The notes below the pieces were generated by a model, which searched no databases, was not told the DNA's origin, and worked only from the letters and a program-made list of their open reading frames with translations. A DNA stretch of 64,000 bases from Combretum micranthum (taxonomy: Eukaryota; Streptophyta; Magnoliopsida; Myrtales; Combretaceae), in the NCBI GenBank assembly GCA_024138025.1, contig JAMXBD010000236.1:62001-126000 (forward strand), read 5' to 3'. Of this stretch, positions 1-11,798 are shown piece after piece. Every line of letters starts with the position of its first letter. Positions within the stretch are counted from its first letter, which is position 1. The translations under genes were made by a program, and so were the position numbers.

Positions 1-246
1 TAAGTTCAAGCAAATGGAAGAAAGGTATCTAAAGATGTATGGTATGTTAAATTTAATTTTTAACATCATGTATGTTTCACAAGTGTTTTCTATTTTATTT
101 TTAGTTGGCTAGGAATGGTAATAAGAATTTTTAGAGTAATAATTGGAAGAATTTTGGATAAATTATATTGGATTGAATCAATATTGAGGCATAAGTCTAA
201 TTGGAGTATTAACATTGTAAATTCTTAAAGTAATGGATTAATATTA

Positions 247-275
247 TCTATACTATTAAAGCAAAACCACTCTCC
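247..275 (+). other. Helitron-like 5' terminus (weak)
   Basis: An AT-flanked TC followed by TATACTATTAAAGC resembles the 5' ends of many plant Helitrons, which start with TC and insert between A and T. A very similar sequence recurs near 15589. I could not find a matching 3' end (hairpin followed by CTRR) downstream, so this may be only a terminal remnant. Confidence 0.3.
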
Positions 276-754
276 TTGGTGTCATATATAAATATATACA
301 TATATATTAATTTAAATCAAATGAGTTTATACGTGGACAATAAATAAAAGAGCAACTTGATCTATTATATACTTGTTTTAGAATCTCTCCTTTCATTATC
401 CTAAAAAGCCTAAAACCAAGGATATCTTCCGTCCGTACTGTTTGTTCCGAACTATATATTTATTAAAAATAATCTTGTTAAATGTGCTTTGATCAAATGC
501 AAAATAATAATAATAAATGAATAAACAAACAACCATAACTGGTAACAAATTGTCCGCATTTGCCTTGTTTGTAGTTACCACTTACCAGATCGAGAAGCGA
601 ATATACTTCTCCTAATGAATTATTATTGATAAAAGAAGAAGTAAATGTTGAATAAAAATATTTACGGTTCGTTATAGATGGTGCTAGTTACCGGTTCATG
701 TTAATATTCATGTTCATAATTTTATTAGAAAAGACTTATATATATATTTTTTAT

Positions 755-918
755 AGGTGATTTCATCAAATGCTTATGGACCGAAATCACTAATAAGGAA
801 ATTTATTTACTTATCCCGTGAAGCTTTCTTAAAATTGGCAGGAGACCTAGCTCACTTCAGTTTGGCCCAAGCGCAAGAAACTGGTCGTTTCATTGACCAT
901 CTTGATGGAAGTGTGTAG
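755..918 (+). other. Exon-like fragment, unknown protein
   Basis: A stretch less AT-rich than its surroundings starts directly after a T-rich tract ending in TATAG, which is a good plant splice acceptor. It stays open for about 54 codons to a TAG at 916-918. The translation (includes SNAYGPKSLIRKF and LAGDLAHFSLAQAQ) has the mixed composition of a real protein rather than of AT-rich shadow frames. I do not recognise the family. A short open stretch at 2-42 ends in a donor-like G|GTATGT, but its phase does not fit this acceptor, so the two cannot simply be joined. It could be a last exon of a gene lying to the left, or a captured or pseudogene fragment. Confidence 0.3.
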
Positions 919-1020
919 GTTTACATTAATGCGAAAGGAGTCGATATAAAATTGGACTGTACGGGTTGAGAATAGCTATAATTTTAATTAGTTTGTCCCC
1001 AATTATCGGATGTGAGACTT

Positions 1021-1042
1021 ATATATATATATATATATATAT
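1021..1042. repeat. (AT)n microsatellite
   Basis: Eleven AT dinucleotides in a row. Confidence 0.9.
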
Positions 1043-1189
1043 TTTTTCTAGCTTTCAATGATGCCATTTTTTTTTTTATTTTTTGGAATTATTTATGTCT
1101 TAAAGTATCGGGCTTTGATATCACTTGTTAAAAGCGTTTGAGCCTTAAATTTATGTGATGGAAGTTAATGTAGAATTGGACTGAGGGTA

Positions 1190-1590
1190 AATTACATCGA
1201 AATGTATCATCCTTTGAAGGTAGGTTAATTTGAGGTATCAACAATTTACAAAATTCATTCAATGTACTAAGATTCAATATTTTGCAAAATTCATTTATGA
1301 TATCAATATTTTAGGATAGATTTATTTAGGTTATTAACATTTTAAGTGGTTAAAAAAAATCAATATTTCATAAAATGAGTCAAATAGAATATTAATAATT
1401 GATCATTGACAAAAACTAATAAATCTTAATTGAAAACTAATTTAAACATCGATACCTTAAATGAATTTCACAAAACATTGATTTCTTATTTGATTCACTT
1501 TGTGAAATGGTGATACTCTATTTAACCACTCAAAACATTGATATCTTGAATGGACTTACGTCAAAATGTTGATACCTTTTACTATAATTA
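1190..1590. mobile_element. Degenerate foldback repeat
   Basis: Short phrases of the type TTCACAAAAYATTGATA and their reverse complements recur at both ends of this block in opposite orientation, as in the foldback families at 12.4, 16.8 and 53.9 kb. The arms are strongly diverged. I see no target duplication and no coding capacity. Confidence 0.35.
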
Positions 1591-1632
1591 CTCTATATCT
1601 AAAATGCCTAAGGCTTAAAACAATTTACATTT

Positions 1633-1701
1633 ATTACCTTATTTCTTATATTTTTAATTAATTCGGGACAAACTAATTTAAAATATAAGAAATAAGGTAA
1701 T
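1633..1701. repeat. Perfect 22-bp inverted repeat (hairpin)
   Basis: The arm at 1633-1654 is the exact reverse complement of 1680-1701, with a 25-base loop. No flanking duplication was recognised. Confidence 0.85.
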
Positions 1702-2071
1702 ATCTGATATGAGACAGTTTTATTATATTTAGATTGTCTGATTTTTCATCTGTATCTTATTTATATCTTATCTATATCTATATATTATTTGCATCTGATC
1801 TAGATTTGGTCTAATTAATATGTTTATGAGTAAAAATGTCTCATGAACAGTCTGTTTAAAAAAGACAAAAATAAGATGTGAAAACGATCAGAATAAGACG
1901 AACCAAACATATATTTACACCTTTTAATAGACCATACTGTATAATGCAGCTCTCTTTTGCCAAACCTAATACTAATAGGTACTAAATTGAATTTTATGTA
2001 TGGTTTAATTCATAGCTTAGAAGAATTTTTCCATGGATGGAAAGCTTAAAAGGTGAAGGAAAATGAATATT

Positions 2072-2153
2072 ACGCGTGTGGGTGCGTGCGCACGCACACA
2101 CGCACTCCTGCATATGCACGTGCGCTTGTGTGTGCTCGCGCATGTGTGTGCAA
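2072..2153. repeat. Alternating purine/pyrimidine tract with palindrome
   Basis: About 80 bases built mostly of GT, GC and CA steps, in otherwise AT-rich DNA. It contains the perfect 16-bp palindrome GTGCGTGCGCACGCAC at 2082-2097. Such sequence can adopt Z-DNA or cruciform structure. Open frames through it, rich in Cys, Ala, Arg and Val, are by-products of the repeat. Confidence 0.8.
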
Positions 2154-2159
2154 GGTGGT

Positions 2160-4640
2160 CAAGGTGTATGACTATTTTTTGTGTTTTATTTTTCCCAATT
2201 TTTCATATATACTCCGATGGAGTAATTTTTCATATAGTATTATTGATATCTATAAAGTGCCAAATTCATATGTAAACCTATATTTATCGAGCCTAACTTG
2301 TTGGATTAAATGATAAGGTTTAGAGAGTTTAGTAGTTAGTTAGGATAAATTAAGAAAATTTAATTTAATAAGCTTAGAATAAGGATTATTACACCAATCT
2401 TAAATAAGCTCTAACACTTGATAAGGTGGATTACTGGCACTAAATATGATTTGATGAATATCATCAAGTCTTAGAGCCTATAAATACTCTATTATGTCTC
2501 TTAACTTATTACTTTATAAAAACTAAGATTATGGTCTTCTACTCTCAAAGATCATGTAAAACTCAATTTTTTTTTTTTTAAAAAAAGGTCAATACTTGGC
2601 CACAAACAATAATGGTGATGGTTAATAACTCCATCACTTATTGCAAATGAATTTAATATACTAAAATTGTCTTTTCTTCCTTATCCATTTTCCTCTAAAT
2701 CCTCCCTTTAAGTATTATCTGCACAAGTGCCAATATCAACCCCATCAACAATGTCTTGCAAAGAGAAGTAAACTGCTTTTTTTTAGTATTTATGGGATAT
2801 TATCTATTTAAGATCCATTGAAAGGGTGCATAAAAACGACAAAATGAGTTATGAAAATTTACTGTGGAATGGTACACGGTGATTCCCTTTAGAACTCGTT
2901 GAGTGATAAAACAAAATTAGTTTACTGATTTCACACGCAAACTTAATTGTTTTGGTCAGGATTCGATGCATCGCCATCGGAGTCCCGTACCTAGATTCAA
3001 TGATGGCTCACCATTCCTACTTATAAGTTACAATTTATTATAATTAGGAGTATTTTTGAAATCGAATATAAATTTTTATTAGGGATAACCATCTTCTAAT
3101 AAAGAAAATAAATAATAATTTTTTATTTATTTCACTTCATATGGAATAAATATTTTTTTGATAAAATTTTTTACAAATTAAATAAAAAACATATATTCCA
3201 TAGAAGTAAAGTTGTAATACGGATTCCATTTTATTCAACCAAACATGATGTATACGTGAATAGTTATACTTGGATTATGCAAGGAAATTTATATTGGTCT
3301 ATTATAGTATACCGAATCCCTTACAAACACTAGCTGGTTAGAAATTTTGGGTGAGTGATTTGAAGAACACCTGTTAGTGTCTCTTGGTTTTTCTATTGAC
3401 TACATTTAGCATAGGGCATTATAAATGCATTTCGTGCGCATCTCTTTTGTTTAAGAGGGGAAAATTGCAATATCCCTAGTGTGTAGACATATAGATTATC
3501 GAAGAAAATTTATATTGATTTATATGATTAAATTATGAATAAATATCTACTAACTAAAAATTATAGGGTGAAATTATTAGAAAAAGGTCTGTTTTATACG
3601 TTGGACAGCTTAAATATTTACTGCTTCTGGCGTACAACGCGATCCTGTTCCATCATTAACATGTTTCATACTTTCATTGTCTTAGTTTTTCATAAACTAT
3701 TTAATGGTTTTTGGCACTGTCGGAGAATCCCGACCTATATGTTTTCCTTGGGATATAGAAGCATGGGAGTGAATAATATATAATATATCTATATTATATA
3801 ATGAGGAGATAAGGGGGTAGAAAACCACATAATTTCCGTGGCAAATCTCTCATTGGGAAGTGAACCATTAGGTAGGGAGATTTGATTCGTTATCCTAAGG
3901 AAAAGAGGATAGCACATGGGATTTATAAGATTCTATGAACAACTTAAAATCCTCATCCATATTTTATAATACTAATTATTGGTTTTCTTTTTCTTTGTTT
4001 AATTAAGATAAATGTAATATGATGATACATAAAGCAAAATCCCAAGCATTACTAGAAATGCTACCTTTAGAGTTGTAAATAAGTTAAATTACTCATAAAT
4101 TATTTAAATTTAGTCCATTTTAAGTTTAGTTTGAATTCGATTAGTAAATAAATTAAACTCAAACTTACAATAAAACTCATTTATCTAAATGAGTCAAGCT
4201 CAAACTTTAATTTTGATACAATTTAGGCGCATGAGTTGGTTCATTTAGACTTGCAAGTAAGACTCAATAACAGTCAAAATATAAAAAAAAAAAAAATAGA
4301 TTTAATTTCATTTTTTTATTACTATGCTCGATTATCTAATATCATTTTTTTTTTATATTTACCATCCTATATTTAACTTTATCTCATATTCCAAGATTGA
4401 ATGCAAAGCAAGCCATCCTATATTTTACTTTATCTTAATTTGTAAATAAATAGAACTTATGTTTCAAAATGAAAATTTTTTATTTAAATGAACGAGTAAG
4501 AGCATAAATTTTAATTTGACTTGATCCAAAAGAATTTTTAATGAGCCTAGTCAGAACTATGATAAGTTTGATTGACTTGATTCATTTAGAACCCTAATTA
4601 ATGGGAAAAGAAAAATAAGAAACAACAAATAAGGAAAATA
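2160..4640. other. AT-rich DNA without recognisable gene
   Basis: Only short frames and homopolymer runs are present. An 82-codon frame at 3535-3783 resembles no family I know. The phrase GAARAAAATTTATATTGAYTTA near 3500 recurs near 33350, which suggests a dispersed repeat. Confidence 0.5.
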
Positions 4641-4649
4641 TAAATAGAA

Positions 4650-5130
4650 AGTTAAAATTTATAGACCAACTTGGCAGATATCTCTTACGATAGAGTCTGA
4701 ACTAGGACCTAATTCGAACCTGCCACACGGATCAAGTTGTGGACATGCTCCAATAAGGCAGGTTTGCCCCGCCAAGCAAACCATCCATGGTTCGAGGGTC
4801 CTAGGTGGACTCTCTGGCTGGACCTGTGGATTCAGTGAGTTCTTAAGTATCCTTTTATGAAAACAAAAAAAAAAATATATAAAAATAATATACTCATTAA
4901 AAAGGGATGGGACAGGAGGTGGGTCCAACCCACCTCCTACATGGTCAGTTATGAATCCTGAAAATTTGGACCCCGAATCAGTGGAACCGCCCCCATCCAG
5001 GGAGACTTCTACGTGAACTTGGCATCTAAGGAACTGCCTAAGCTCAATGATTGCCTAATTCTTATTCGAGATTCTGATCGTCGGCTGCTACTCAAATCGG
5101 ATAGCCAAACAGTCTAAAATTGCCTCTCCA
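4650..5130. repeat. Moderately GC-rich unidentified repeat-like block
   Basis: Base composition is clearly higher in GC than on either side. The block contains a perfect 10-bp hairpin, GGAGGTGGGT and its complement with a 3-base loop, at 4915-4937. An 89-codon minus-strand frame (4659-4928) is open through part of it but is Pro- and Cys-rich and resembles nothing I know. It may be a retroelement fragment. Confidence 0.35.
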
Positions 5131-6771
5131 GACATCGATTAACCTATGTATAATTGGCAAATAAAATACACATGTTTGAAGCATCCACATTTGTTTATAG
5201 CTAATTTTATTTACAATGCAAAAATTATGAATAGATATCGCATTGAATCAAACCAAACTCGACCAATTTGTTTTTTTTTTTTTTTCATTTTTATGAAATT
5301 TTAAGCATTTTAGTTAAGGCATGGATGTGGTGGCAATTTCTTTTTGCTCTAGCGAATTATTATTCCAAAACTAATGAAACTTAACCATTAAAATAGTAGG
5401 TTTGTATTAATGGGCAACTTGGAGGAAGGAAAAAGTAGAGCTCATTGTGAAGACATGCAACGTTTCTAGCCCGTTTCTAACCCCTCCTCCCCTACCCTAT
5501 CGGTCAATTATGATTGAAATTCAATTCGAAATTGGTATTATTTGATCATATCCACAGTCATTTTAATACATCCATCTAACGTCCAAATTGCAATGCCACT
5601 GAACGTCGACAGCCATTACATCAATCGGATGCATGATTTGCGCGAACACTGCAATTGACCCTTGCATCTCTTCAGAAAAACAAAAATAGAATTTGCTGTA
5701 CCCTCATTTGTTGTCTTTAGTGTGTTCCTATAAAATAATCCGGCACTTATCAAGAAGTATCTCCTGTATTTTAAGAATTTATAATTATTTTTTATTTATT
5801 AAATACGTGTAAAATGTCTATTAATAGGAACGCAAAAGAGAAAGTATGTTAGACTTTCCCATCTCTCCTTCGTCCACCTAGGCACTAGTCTAGGCTTAAG
5901 TTTCGGAGGAAAAAGAGTACCTAAAATACTTAATTGTGGATTTATGTTTATTTTTTTAGCTGTAATAAACGTATGTTCTTGGAATGTAGCTCACAGACTG
6001 GAAGTTCTCAAATACGAAATAAGATTCAGAAAAAAAAAAAAATTGGAGTTTTGAGCAATTTGGAACATGATAAATCGGGAGGATTACAAACCAGTCGATT
6101 TAGATGAAGTAGTTGATTTTATTTAAGTTCGATTTAAGAATGATTAAATCTGAGTAGGAGTTGGAGCCAAGGTCAGAGACAAACCAATGGAGTTTCAACT
6201 TCACAATCTTTAGCAATGTTTAGTACGATTAGATTCATGAGCTAATCAAATTTAAATCGAGTATAAATGTAAGTAGAGTTTAAGTATGATTTAAATATTA
6301 ATATTATTTTAATTAAAATTAAAAATACTTTTTAATAGATCGATTGTAAACAAGTGTAATCGAGTCACACTTAAGTTTATATAGTGCCAATTCAAATTGG
6401 ACTTAGGATTAAAATTTTAAACTTAGCAGAGATTGATTTTTAAAATTAAATTAAGTTGAAATTGAGTCTAGCAGTGATGCCCCTCGATTTATTTATTAGT
6501 CTTCTGCCAAGCCTATTAACGGATGACCAAGAACTTCGGTTAGCATTAAATTGTATCCTATTTGGTTCTTTTAGATATATTTCTCACCCTAAATTTGTTT
6601 TTTGTATTTATAATATATTCTTGTTATAGAATTTAAACATATAATATTGTTTATTTTTGTACAAAAATACATTATTCTACATATTAAATTCGCTACTCGA
6701 ATTCATTATTATTCACCAATTGTTCATACGAGATTCTTCGTATGTGAAATTAATCTATATTGTTATTATTT

Positions 6772-6791
6772 CCTCTCTCTCTCTCTCTCTC
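6772..6791. repeat. (CT)n microsatellite
   Basis: Ten CT dinucleotides. Confidence 0.85.
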
Positions 6792-7641
6792 GCATTTACC
6801 ATCAGTTATTTGCATTGTAATAACTTATAGCTTAAATTAAAGCTGTCCAATCTATTTATTCACTTGAACTGTGGTTTATTTCAGGGTGAAAAAAAAAGGG
6901 GATTAAACTAACCAATATAAGGTAGAAAAGTTAAAAGTGTTTGTTATACCAAACTTTCTATCACATTGCTATTTTAGTAAATGATAATATGCCATATGTT
7001 ATTAATTTAATTTTAATCGTTTTATATTTTTTTATAAATAACATGTAGCATATTATTATTCTTCGAGATTCCAATGTGACAGCAAACAAGGTAAAACAAA
7101 TATTCAACCACTTGAAAAATACAATATAAGAATTAGGATTGACACAATTGTGCGACATGTGGAGTAAAATTAAATGGACTCAAGTTAACAATCATAATTG
7201 AATTCAAATCCAAGACATAAGGGTTCATTTGGTTCGTTCTATTCTGATTGTTTTAATATTTTATTTTAGTTTTTTTAAATAGTCTGTTTGTCAAGAAACA
7301 GATACAAATTAAAAATAGATATTTTTTATTTATAAGTAGATCAAATATATTATTAGATACATATAAAATACAAACAAAAGTTAAAGCTGAAATAAAGAGA
7401 TACCATTCGAAACACCTCGCCCAAAGAGATGGGAATAAATTCTCAATCTAAATTAACGGATGCAATTTAAATTTAATTCAATGTAGAGACGTATAGTCAT
7501 TCGTGGTTAGTTACCGGATGTTTAGGAGCACTAAAAGGGACATAACAATACAAACTATAACCATTTTACCTTTTTTTTCCTTTTTTCCACGGTAGATTTT
7601 AGGAGCTTTTATGGTTCAATCGGACAGTCCATTATACCATT

Positions 7642-7696
7642 TAATTATTAAAATAAATATAATAATTAAAATATTAACTATATTAATAGTTCAATC
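7642..7696. repeat. Direct repeat copy 1 (AT-rich, ~55 bp)
   Basis: Nearly identical to 8063-8117, 421 bases downstream. Similarity continues weakly for about 100 bases, including a shared ATAGAATTTCC. It could be two ends of an old insertion or a local duplication. Confidence 0.75.
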
Positions 7697-8062
7697 ACAA
7701 TTAACTATAATACGAGTCATTGAATAATTAACGAGACCGATTCCATCAAAATTACCTTTCAAAGCATAGAATTTCCATAAATTTCCTTCATTTCCTTGCT
7801 TTTTATTTATGTTTTCCATAGTTTATCTGTCGTCATTTGTTAAGTTTTCCACAAAGGCATTTAGCTTAGATTTCTCTTTGTACAAAGTCGTGTATGCGAC
7901 GCAATGCAACGAGCGAACCAAATTGCAACCTTTGTACATTTTTCATGTGAAGCTAATTGCGGGTCCGACATGGGTTTATCTTTTTTTAAATCGAACTTAT
8001 TCCAAGTGATAAGAGATTAAGAAAGCTTCTACGTCTATCAATGAAACAATCAATCAACTATC

Positions 8063-8117
8063 TAATTATTAAAATAAATATAATAATTAAAATATTAACT
8101 ATATTAATGGTTCAATC
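8063..8117. repeat. Direct repeat copy 2 (AT-rich, ~55 bp)
   Basis: Second copy of the block at 7642-7696, with one obvious mismatch (AATAGTTC versus AATGGTTC). Confidence 0.75.
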
Positions 8118-8968
8118 ATACTTGAATATGATATGAATTACTTCTATCAAAATTAACAGTAAGACGATAGAATTTCCTACAGATTGATCTTGGCACTGGT
8201 TGAACGGTAATATAAGGGAAACTTCGCGTAGAAGTAGGGTTTTATTTTACTTTTATGTGATTTATCATAAACCTCACACACAAGGGTTGGCTTTAAGCTC
8301 TCTTTTTCTTTTCCTTTTTTTTTTTCCCAGAAGGCCGTCCTTATATTGTTACAAAAGTATTATCCCAAGCACAGCATCTTTGTCCCCCGTCCGCACTAGC
8401 CAAAGTGCATCGAATAAGAAGAAAAGAGAAAAGGCAAATGTTAAAATATACATCTGAATTTTTCACAAAAATTTAATGATACATAAACTTTTACGTAATT
8501 AATATAATAACTAACCAACTTTTTTTTTTTTTACTATTTCTATTACTTCTTTACTTTGTTTACATATATAAAAAAGATAACATAACATTGAATTTTTACT
8601 AATACTCTTAACACAAAAAAGCATATGATATTAGTGAGTTATCAAATATATTTATAAAAATTTTAATTGGGATATTAAATTAACTATATTAAAATTAAAA
8701 TATCAAATTAAATTTTCATATAAAGTTCAGGTTTTAAAATTGACATTTTACGAAAACGAAAAAAGGCAAAAAGAAATGCCCAAAATAAAAAGAATGATGG
8801 AAAAATTATTCGGTAAGACATGTTTATTACATGTATATATTAATTATCTTTGACTTTGCTAGTTATTGTGTTGGGATGAGAGCATAAAGGATTGATAAGA
8901 TGCAAAGCGTTATCGACACATAAATTTGTTTTTTAAAAGCATAAGTTACAACCATTTGGCTGTACATG

Positions 8969-9379
8969 TGATGTCGTCAATAGTGATGGGTCAATATTTT
9001 TTTAATATTTTTTAATAACATTTAATTGAATATTTAATATATTTTATTAATATCTTTTAATAGGATTTTTTTTTTGTCATGGTTCAAAAGAATATCTTTT
9101 AAGAGGATATTTTTTTCTTTTATCTTTTTGGGAAAATTTTCGGTTTTTTGGTATAAATTGTACGCCTTAGAACGAATATAAGAAAACAGTTAATCAATAA
9201 TTTCATTTTTGAGTTGTCTTTACTCTAATCTTCTTAGAATTTCAAACTGCACATAGTTTTTGAATTTTTATGCCTATTATCTGGCTATTTGCATAATCAA
9301 TAAACAAATAGAATAACAAATTTTGGCATTCATGCGCAAATCAACAAGATGTGTTATTTTTATTTCTTTCACTGCGTTA
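8969..9379 (+). repeat. 5' LTR of the deleted gypsy element
   Basis: It starts TG at the target duplication and ends GCGTTA, where the 3' LTR has GCGTCA. The last ~230 bases align well with 10160-10397. The 5' part has extra AT-rich sequence not seen in the shorter 3' LTR. Confidence 0.75.
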
Positions 9380-9381
9380 GT

Positions 9382-9392
9382 TGGTATCAAAG
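9382..9392 (+). other. Primer-binding site, initiator Met-tRNA type
   Basis: TGGTATCAAAG lies two bases after the LTR end. It matches the TGGTATCAGAGC consensus complementary to the 3' end of initiator Met-tRNA with one change. Confidence 0.75.
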
Positions 9393-9414
9393 TTGCATTC
9401 TCTCTTGAAGTATT

Positions 9415-10060
9415 ATGGCACCATAGAGGCAGACTAATCAACGACGTACAATAGAGGAGATCTATGAACGAGATGATTTGGATAAAAGGTTTGGTTGGAT
9501 GTTTGACAAGTGGTTGGGTGTAGCTACAGAGCGTTGATTAGATGTAGTAATTGGTCGCCTTGTAAAATGGATGGGTGCACTTATGGGGAATCATAATAGG
9601 AATTTCAACTATGGCCATGGAATAAAGCCCAATTTTGATACCTAATTTTGATGAGGAAAATGATGATTTCTATTTTATTGATGAAGAAAAGCATTATAAA
9701 GAATTGTCTCTTATGAGTGGTAGACTTCGTGATGAGGAAGATTAGAGGCATTGGAAAACAATGATGAAAATCGAAAAAATGATGCTTTCATTTCACTCTT
9801 ATGAAAATCCAGCTTTTGAGAATGAAGAGGAGAACGAAGTTTTTTTTTTTTTTAACTGATGGTGAACCAATTTTTTTATGTTAATTATGTTGAACAAGAA
9901 TATGTGATTGGAAGATGGTAAAGAGAATTTAGTTGTTATGAGGTATTGTATGACTCCTAGAGCTGTTGAAAATGATTGGATGAGGAGTAACATTTTTCAT
10001 TCTATCTACACCATTATGAGAAATGGGACTATAGGTTCAAGGATTGTGCAAAACGGACTG
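9415..10060 (+). pseudogene. gag/pol remnant of deleted gypsy element
   Basis: An ATG at 9415 begins a frame that, allowing stops and frameshifts, resembles the Gag start of the larger element at 21610 (shared phrase NQRRxxEEIYERDDLDxR). An acidic Asp/Glu-rich stretch follows near 9645-9760. From about 9860 to 10010 the sequence parallels 22750-22910 of the larger element (GDGKENLVV, MTPRxxExxW, SNIFxS), the segment between the zinc knuckle and protease. A Cys/His-poor relic of a knuckle may lie at 10020-10050. Capsid core, protease, RT, RNase H and integrase are absent. Confidence 0.75.
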
Positions 10061-10116
10061 GTGATCAACCGCATGGGTCGATGGCCATGGTTAGATTGAT
10101 TTGTCTAAAGCTTGTG

Positions 10117-10397
10117 TGATTATTTAAAGTCTTTTAATAGTTTTTTTTAGTTCTTATGGTTTGTTGGTATAAATCGTATGCCTTAAAGCGAATATGAAAA
10201 AAAAGTTGATTAATAAGACTGTTTTTGAGTTGTCTTTGCTCTAATTTTCCTAGAATTTCGAGCTTTCGCATAGTATTCGATTATTGGATGTCTATTACTT
10301 GGATATTCGCAGAATCAATAGACAGATAGAAGAACACATTTCAACATTCATATACAAATCAACGAAATGTGTTATTTTCATTCCTCTTGCTGCGTCA
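10117..10397 (+). repeat. 3' LTR of the deleted gypsy element
   Basis: It ends GCGTCA directly before the ACATG target duplication. The start is approximate because the polypurine tract is not evident. It is shorter than the 5' LTR, probably by deletion near its 5' end. Confidence 0.65.
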
Positions 10398-10855
10398 ACA
10401 TGTGTTGTATTTGATAAATTTAGTTACTATTTATACTTTTTATTGAATAAATAAAATCCAACAATTTCAGAATCTTACAATTACAATTTAGTTAATATTT
10501 ACTAGCTACAAGTATTTTCTCGTATGCTATCACCTTCACTCTCTACAAGAAAACGGACATGTAGACATAGAAGTTTTATAATGAAAAATTAGCAAAATAT
10601 CATATCTCTATAAATATAGCAGAAATAATTATTCTTGCGAAGGAAATATACTTTTAGAGATAAAAATTTTATCTCTAAAACCAAATTTTCTTAAAATAAC
10701 TATGCAAACTACTAGTAATATTTCAAATCCATGTTTTGGGTAGTGATTGAACAAGCAATTAGATTCCAACTTTAGAAAAGAAATTTACCATTTTAATGAT
10801 AATTCTAAGTTCAATTCACATTAATTATATATATATATATATTATATGTATGTAC

Positions 10856-11078
10856 ATTTGCAACGCAAAATAGTAAAGGATGCTCCAGTGATGACTCCTA
10901 CTACAGTGTTCTTTCTGTCCTTTTTTATTTGTCAATTCTTACGATTTTGTTTATCTATAGTGCTTTTAATAATCTCCTTTCTTGTGTCATTTCTTCCTAT
11001 TTTTTCAACTCCTACGATTCCTTTTGTCTTCCATTACAGGATCTTGTGCCATGGGAAAAGACTTCATGATAGGGGTCC
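10856..11078 (+). repeat. Direct repeat copy A with splice-like motif
   Basis: It starts ATTTGCAACGCAAAATAG and ends just after a 29-bp motif beginning GATCTTGTGCCATGGG. It is repeated in shorter form at 11799-11964. The internal T/C-rich sequence ending in ACAG reads like a plant intron 3' end before the motif. Confidence 0.75.
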
Positions 11079-11269
11079 CTATTCTTTTCTTTCTTTTTTT
11101 TTTTATTAAAAAACTGACAATATAGAACAATATAATAGTAAAACAACTAATTTTTTAAAAATAGTTGAAAGCTATCCGATCAGCAGAAATGGTAATAAAA
11201 GCTAGATGTCGATAATAATAGTGATACACAATACTTAACTTTGCTGGATGAAACGGTATCAAAATGCAG

Positions 11270-11299
11270 GATCTCTGTGCCATGGGAAAAGTCTTCATG
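11270..11299 (+). repeat. Isolated copy of the 30-bp splice-flanked motif
   Basis: A third copy of the GATCTCTGTGCCATGGG motif, preceded by TGCAG and followed by GTAGAG, without the rest of the repeat. Confidence 0.7.
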
Positions 11300-11512
11300 G
11301 TAGAGGAAAATAATTAAAGCGAAGATAGTTAATCAGTGGAGCAATGTTTTCTTTAGAATATAAACCTCATGTCCACATCATAACCACAAGGCTAAAACAC
11401 AACAAACTCTGCCTTAAACAGCCTCATCAAAGGGTTTTCAGGCCGACTCTTTTGGTATAATTTTTAAAGAAACCAGATCTTTTGCTATTAAGTATGGTGC
11501 CTTAATCTGTTT

Positions 11513-11572
11513 ACCCATGCTATAAAATCTTATCACATGATACAAAGGCTTAATAAGGTTTTATAGCATGGT
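11513..11572. repeat. Foldback hairpin, ~20-bp arms
   Basis: ACCCATGCTATAAAATCTTAT and, in reverse, ATAAGGTTTTATAGCATGGT pair with two mismatches around an ~20-base loop. It may be the core of a tiny MITE. Confidence 0.7.
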
Positions 11573-11798
11573 TATCTTTATACCTTAAAAAAAAAGTTAG
11601 CCAAACATGGCTAAGGAAAACTTACAAAGCTTTATTGAATATGGAGGAAGTATGTTACAGTGGTTAGGGAAATTCGCTACCTCTATTACAAGAACAATCT
11701 TGCAGAATTAAAACATTCAGAAATCTTTCACTAGAACTCTTTTCTTCACCCTCTCGGCTTATCTTCAACTAAAGAGGTTCTCGCATTTTATAGAAAAA

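Larger units (their letters stand above)
5140..8968. other. AT-rich DNA without recognisable gene
   Basis: No supported coding region. It holds a CT microsatellite (6772-6791), an AT-rich foldback-like segment near 7210-7420 and the duplicated block listed separately. The segment 5420-5690 is less AT-rich and non-repetitive to the eye, but has no usable frame. Confidence 0.5.
8969..10397 (+). mobile_element. Internally deleted Ty3/gypsy element
   Basis: A 1.43-kb LTR retrotransposon derivative flanked by a perfect 5-bp target duplication ACATG (8964-8968 and 10398-10402). It starts TG, ends CA, and has two diverged LTRs and a Met-tRNA primer-binding site. Its internal 0.7 kb is recognisably the same family as the larger element at 20990-25513, covering the Gag N-terminus and the sequence just before protease with everything between and after removed. 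No intact frame survives, so it would have needed a helper element in trans. Confidence 0.85.

Noticed and set aside
3535..3783. 82-codon plus-strand frame
   Set aside because: AT-rich, no domain, no splice or promoter context. Probably a chance frame in a repeat.
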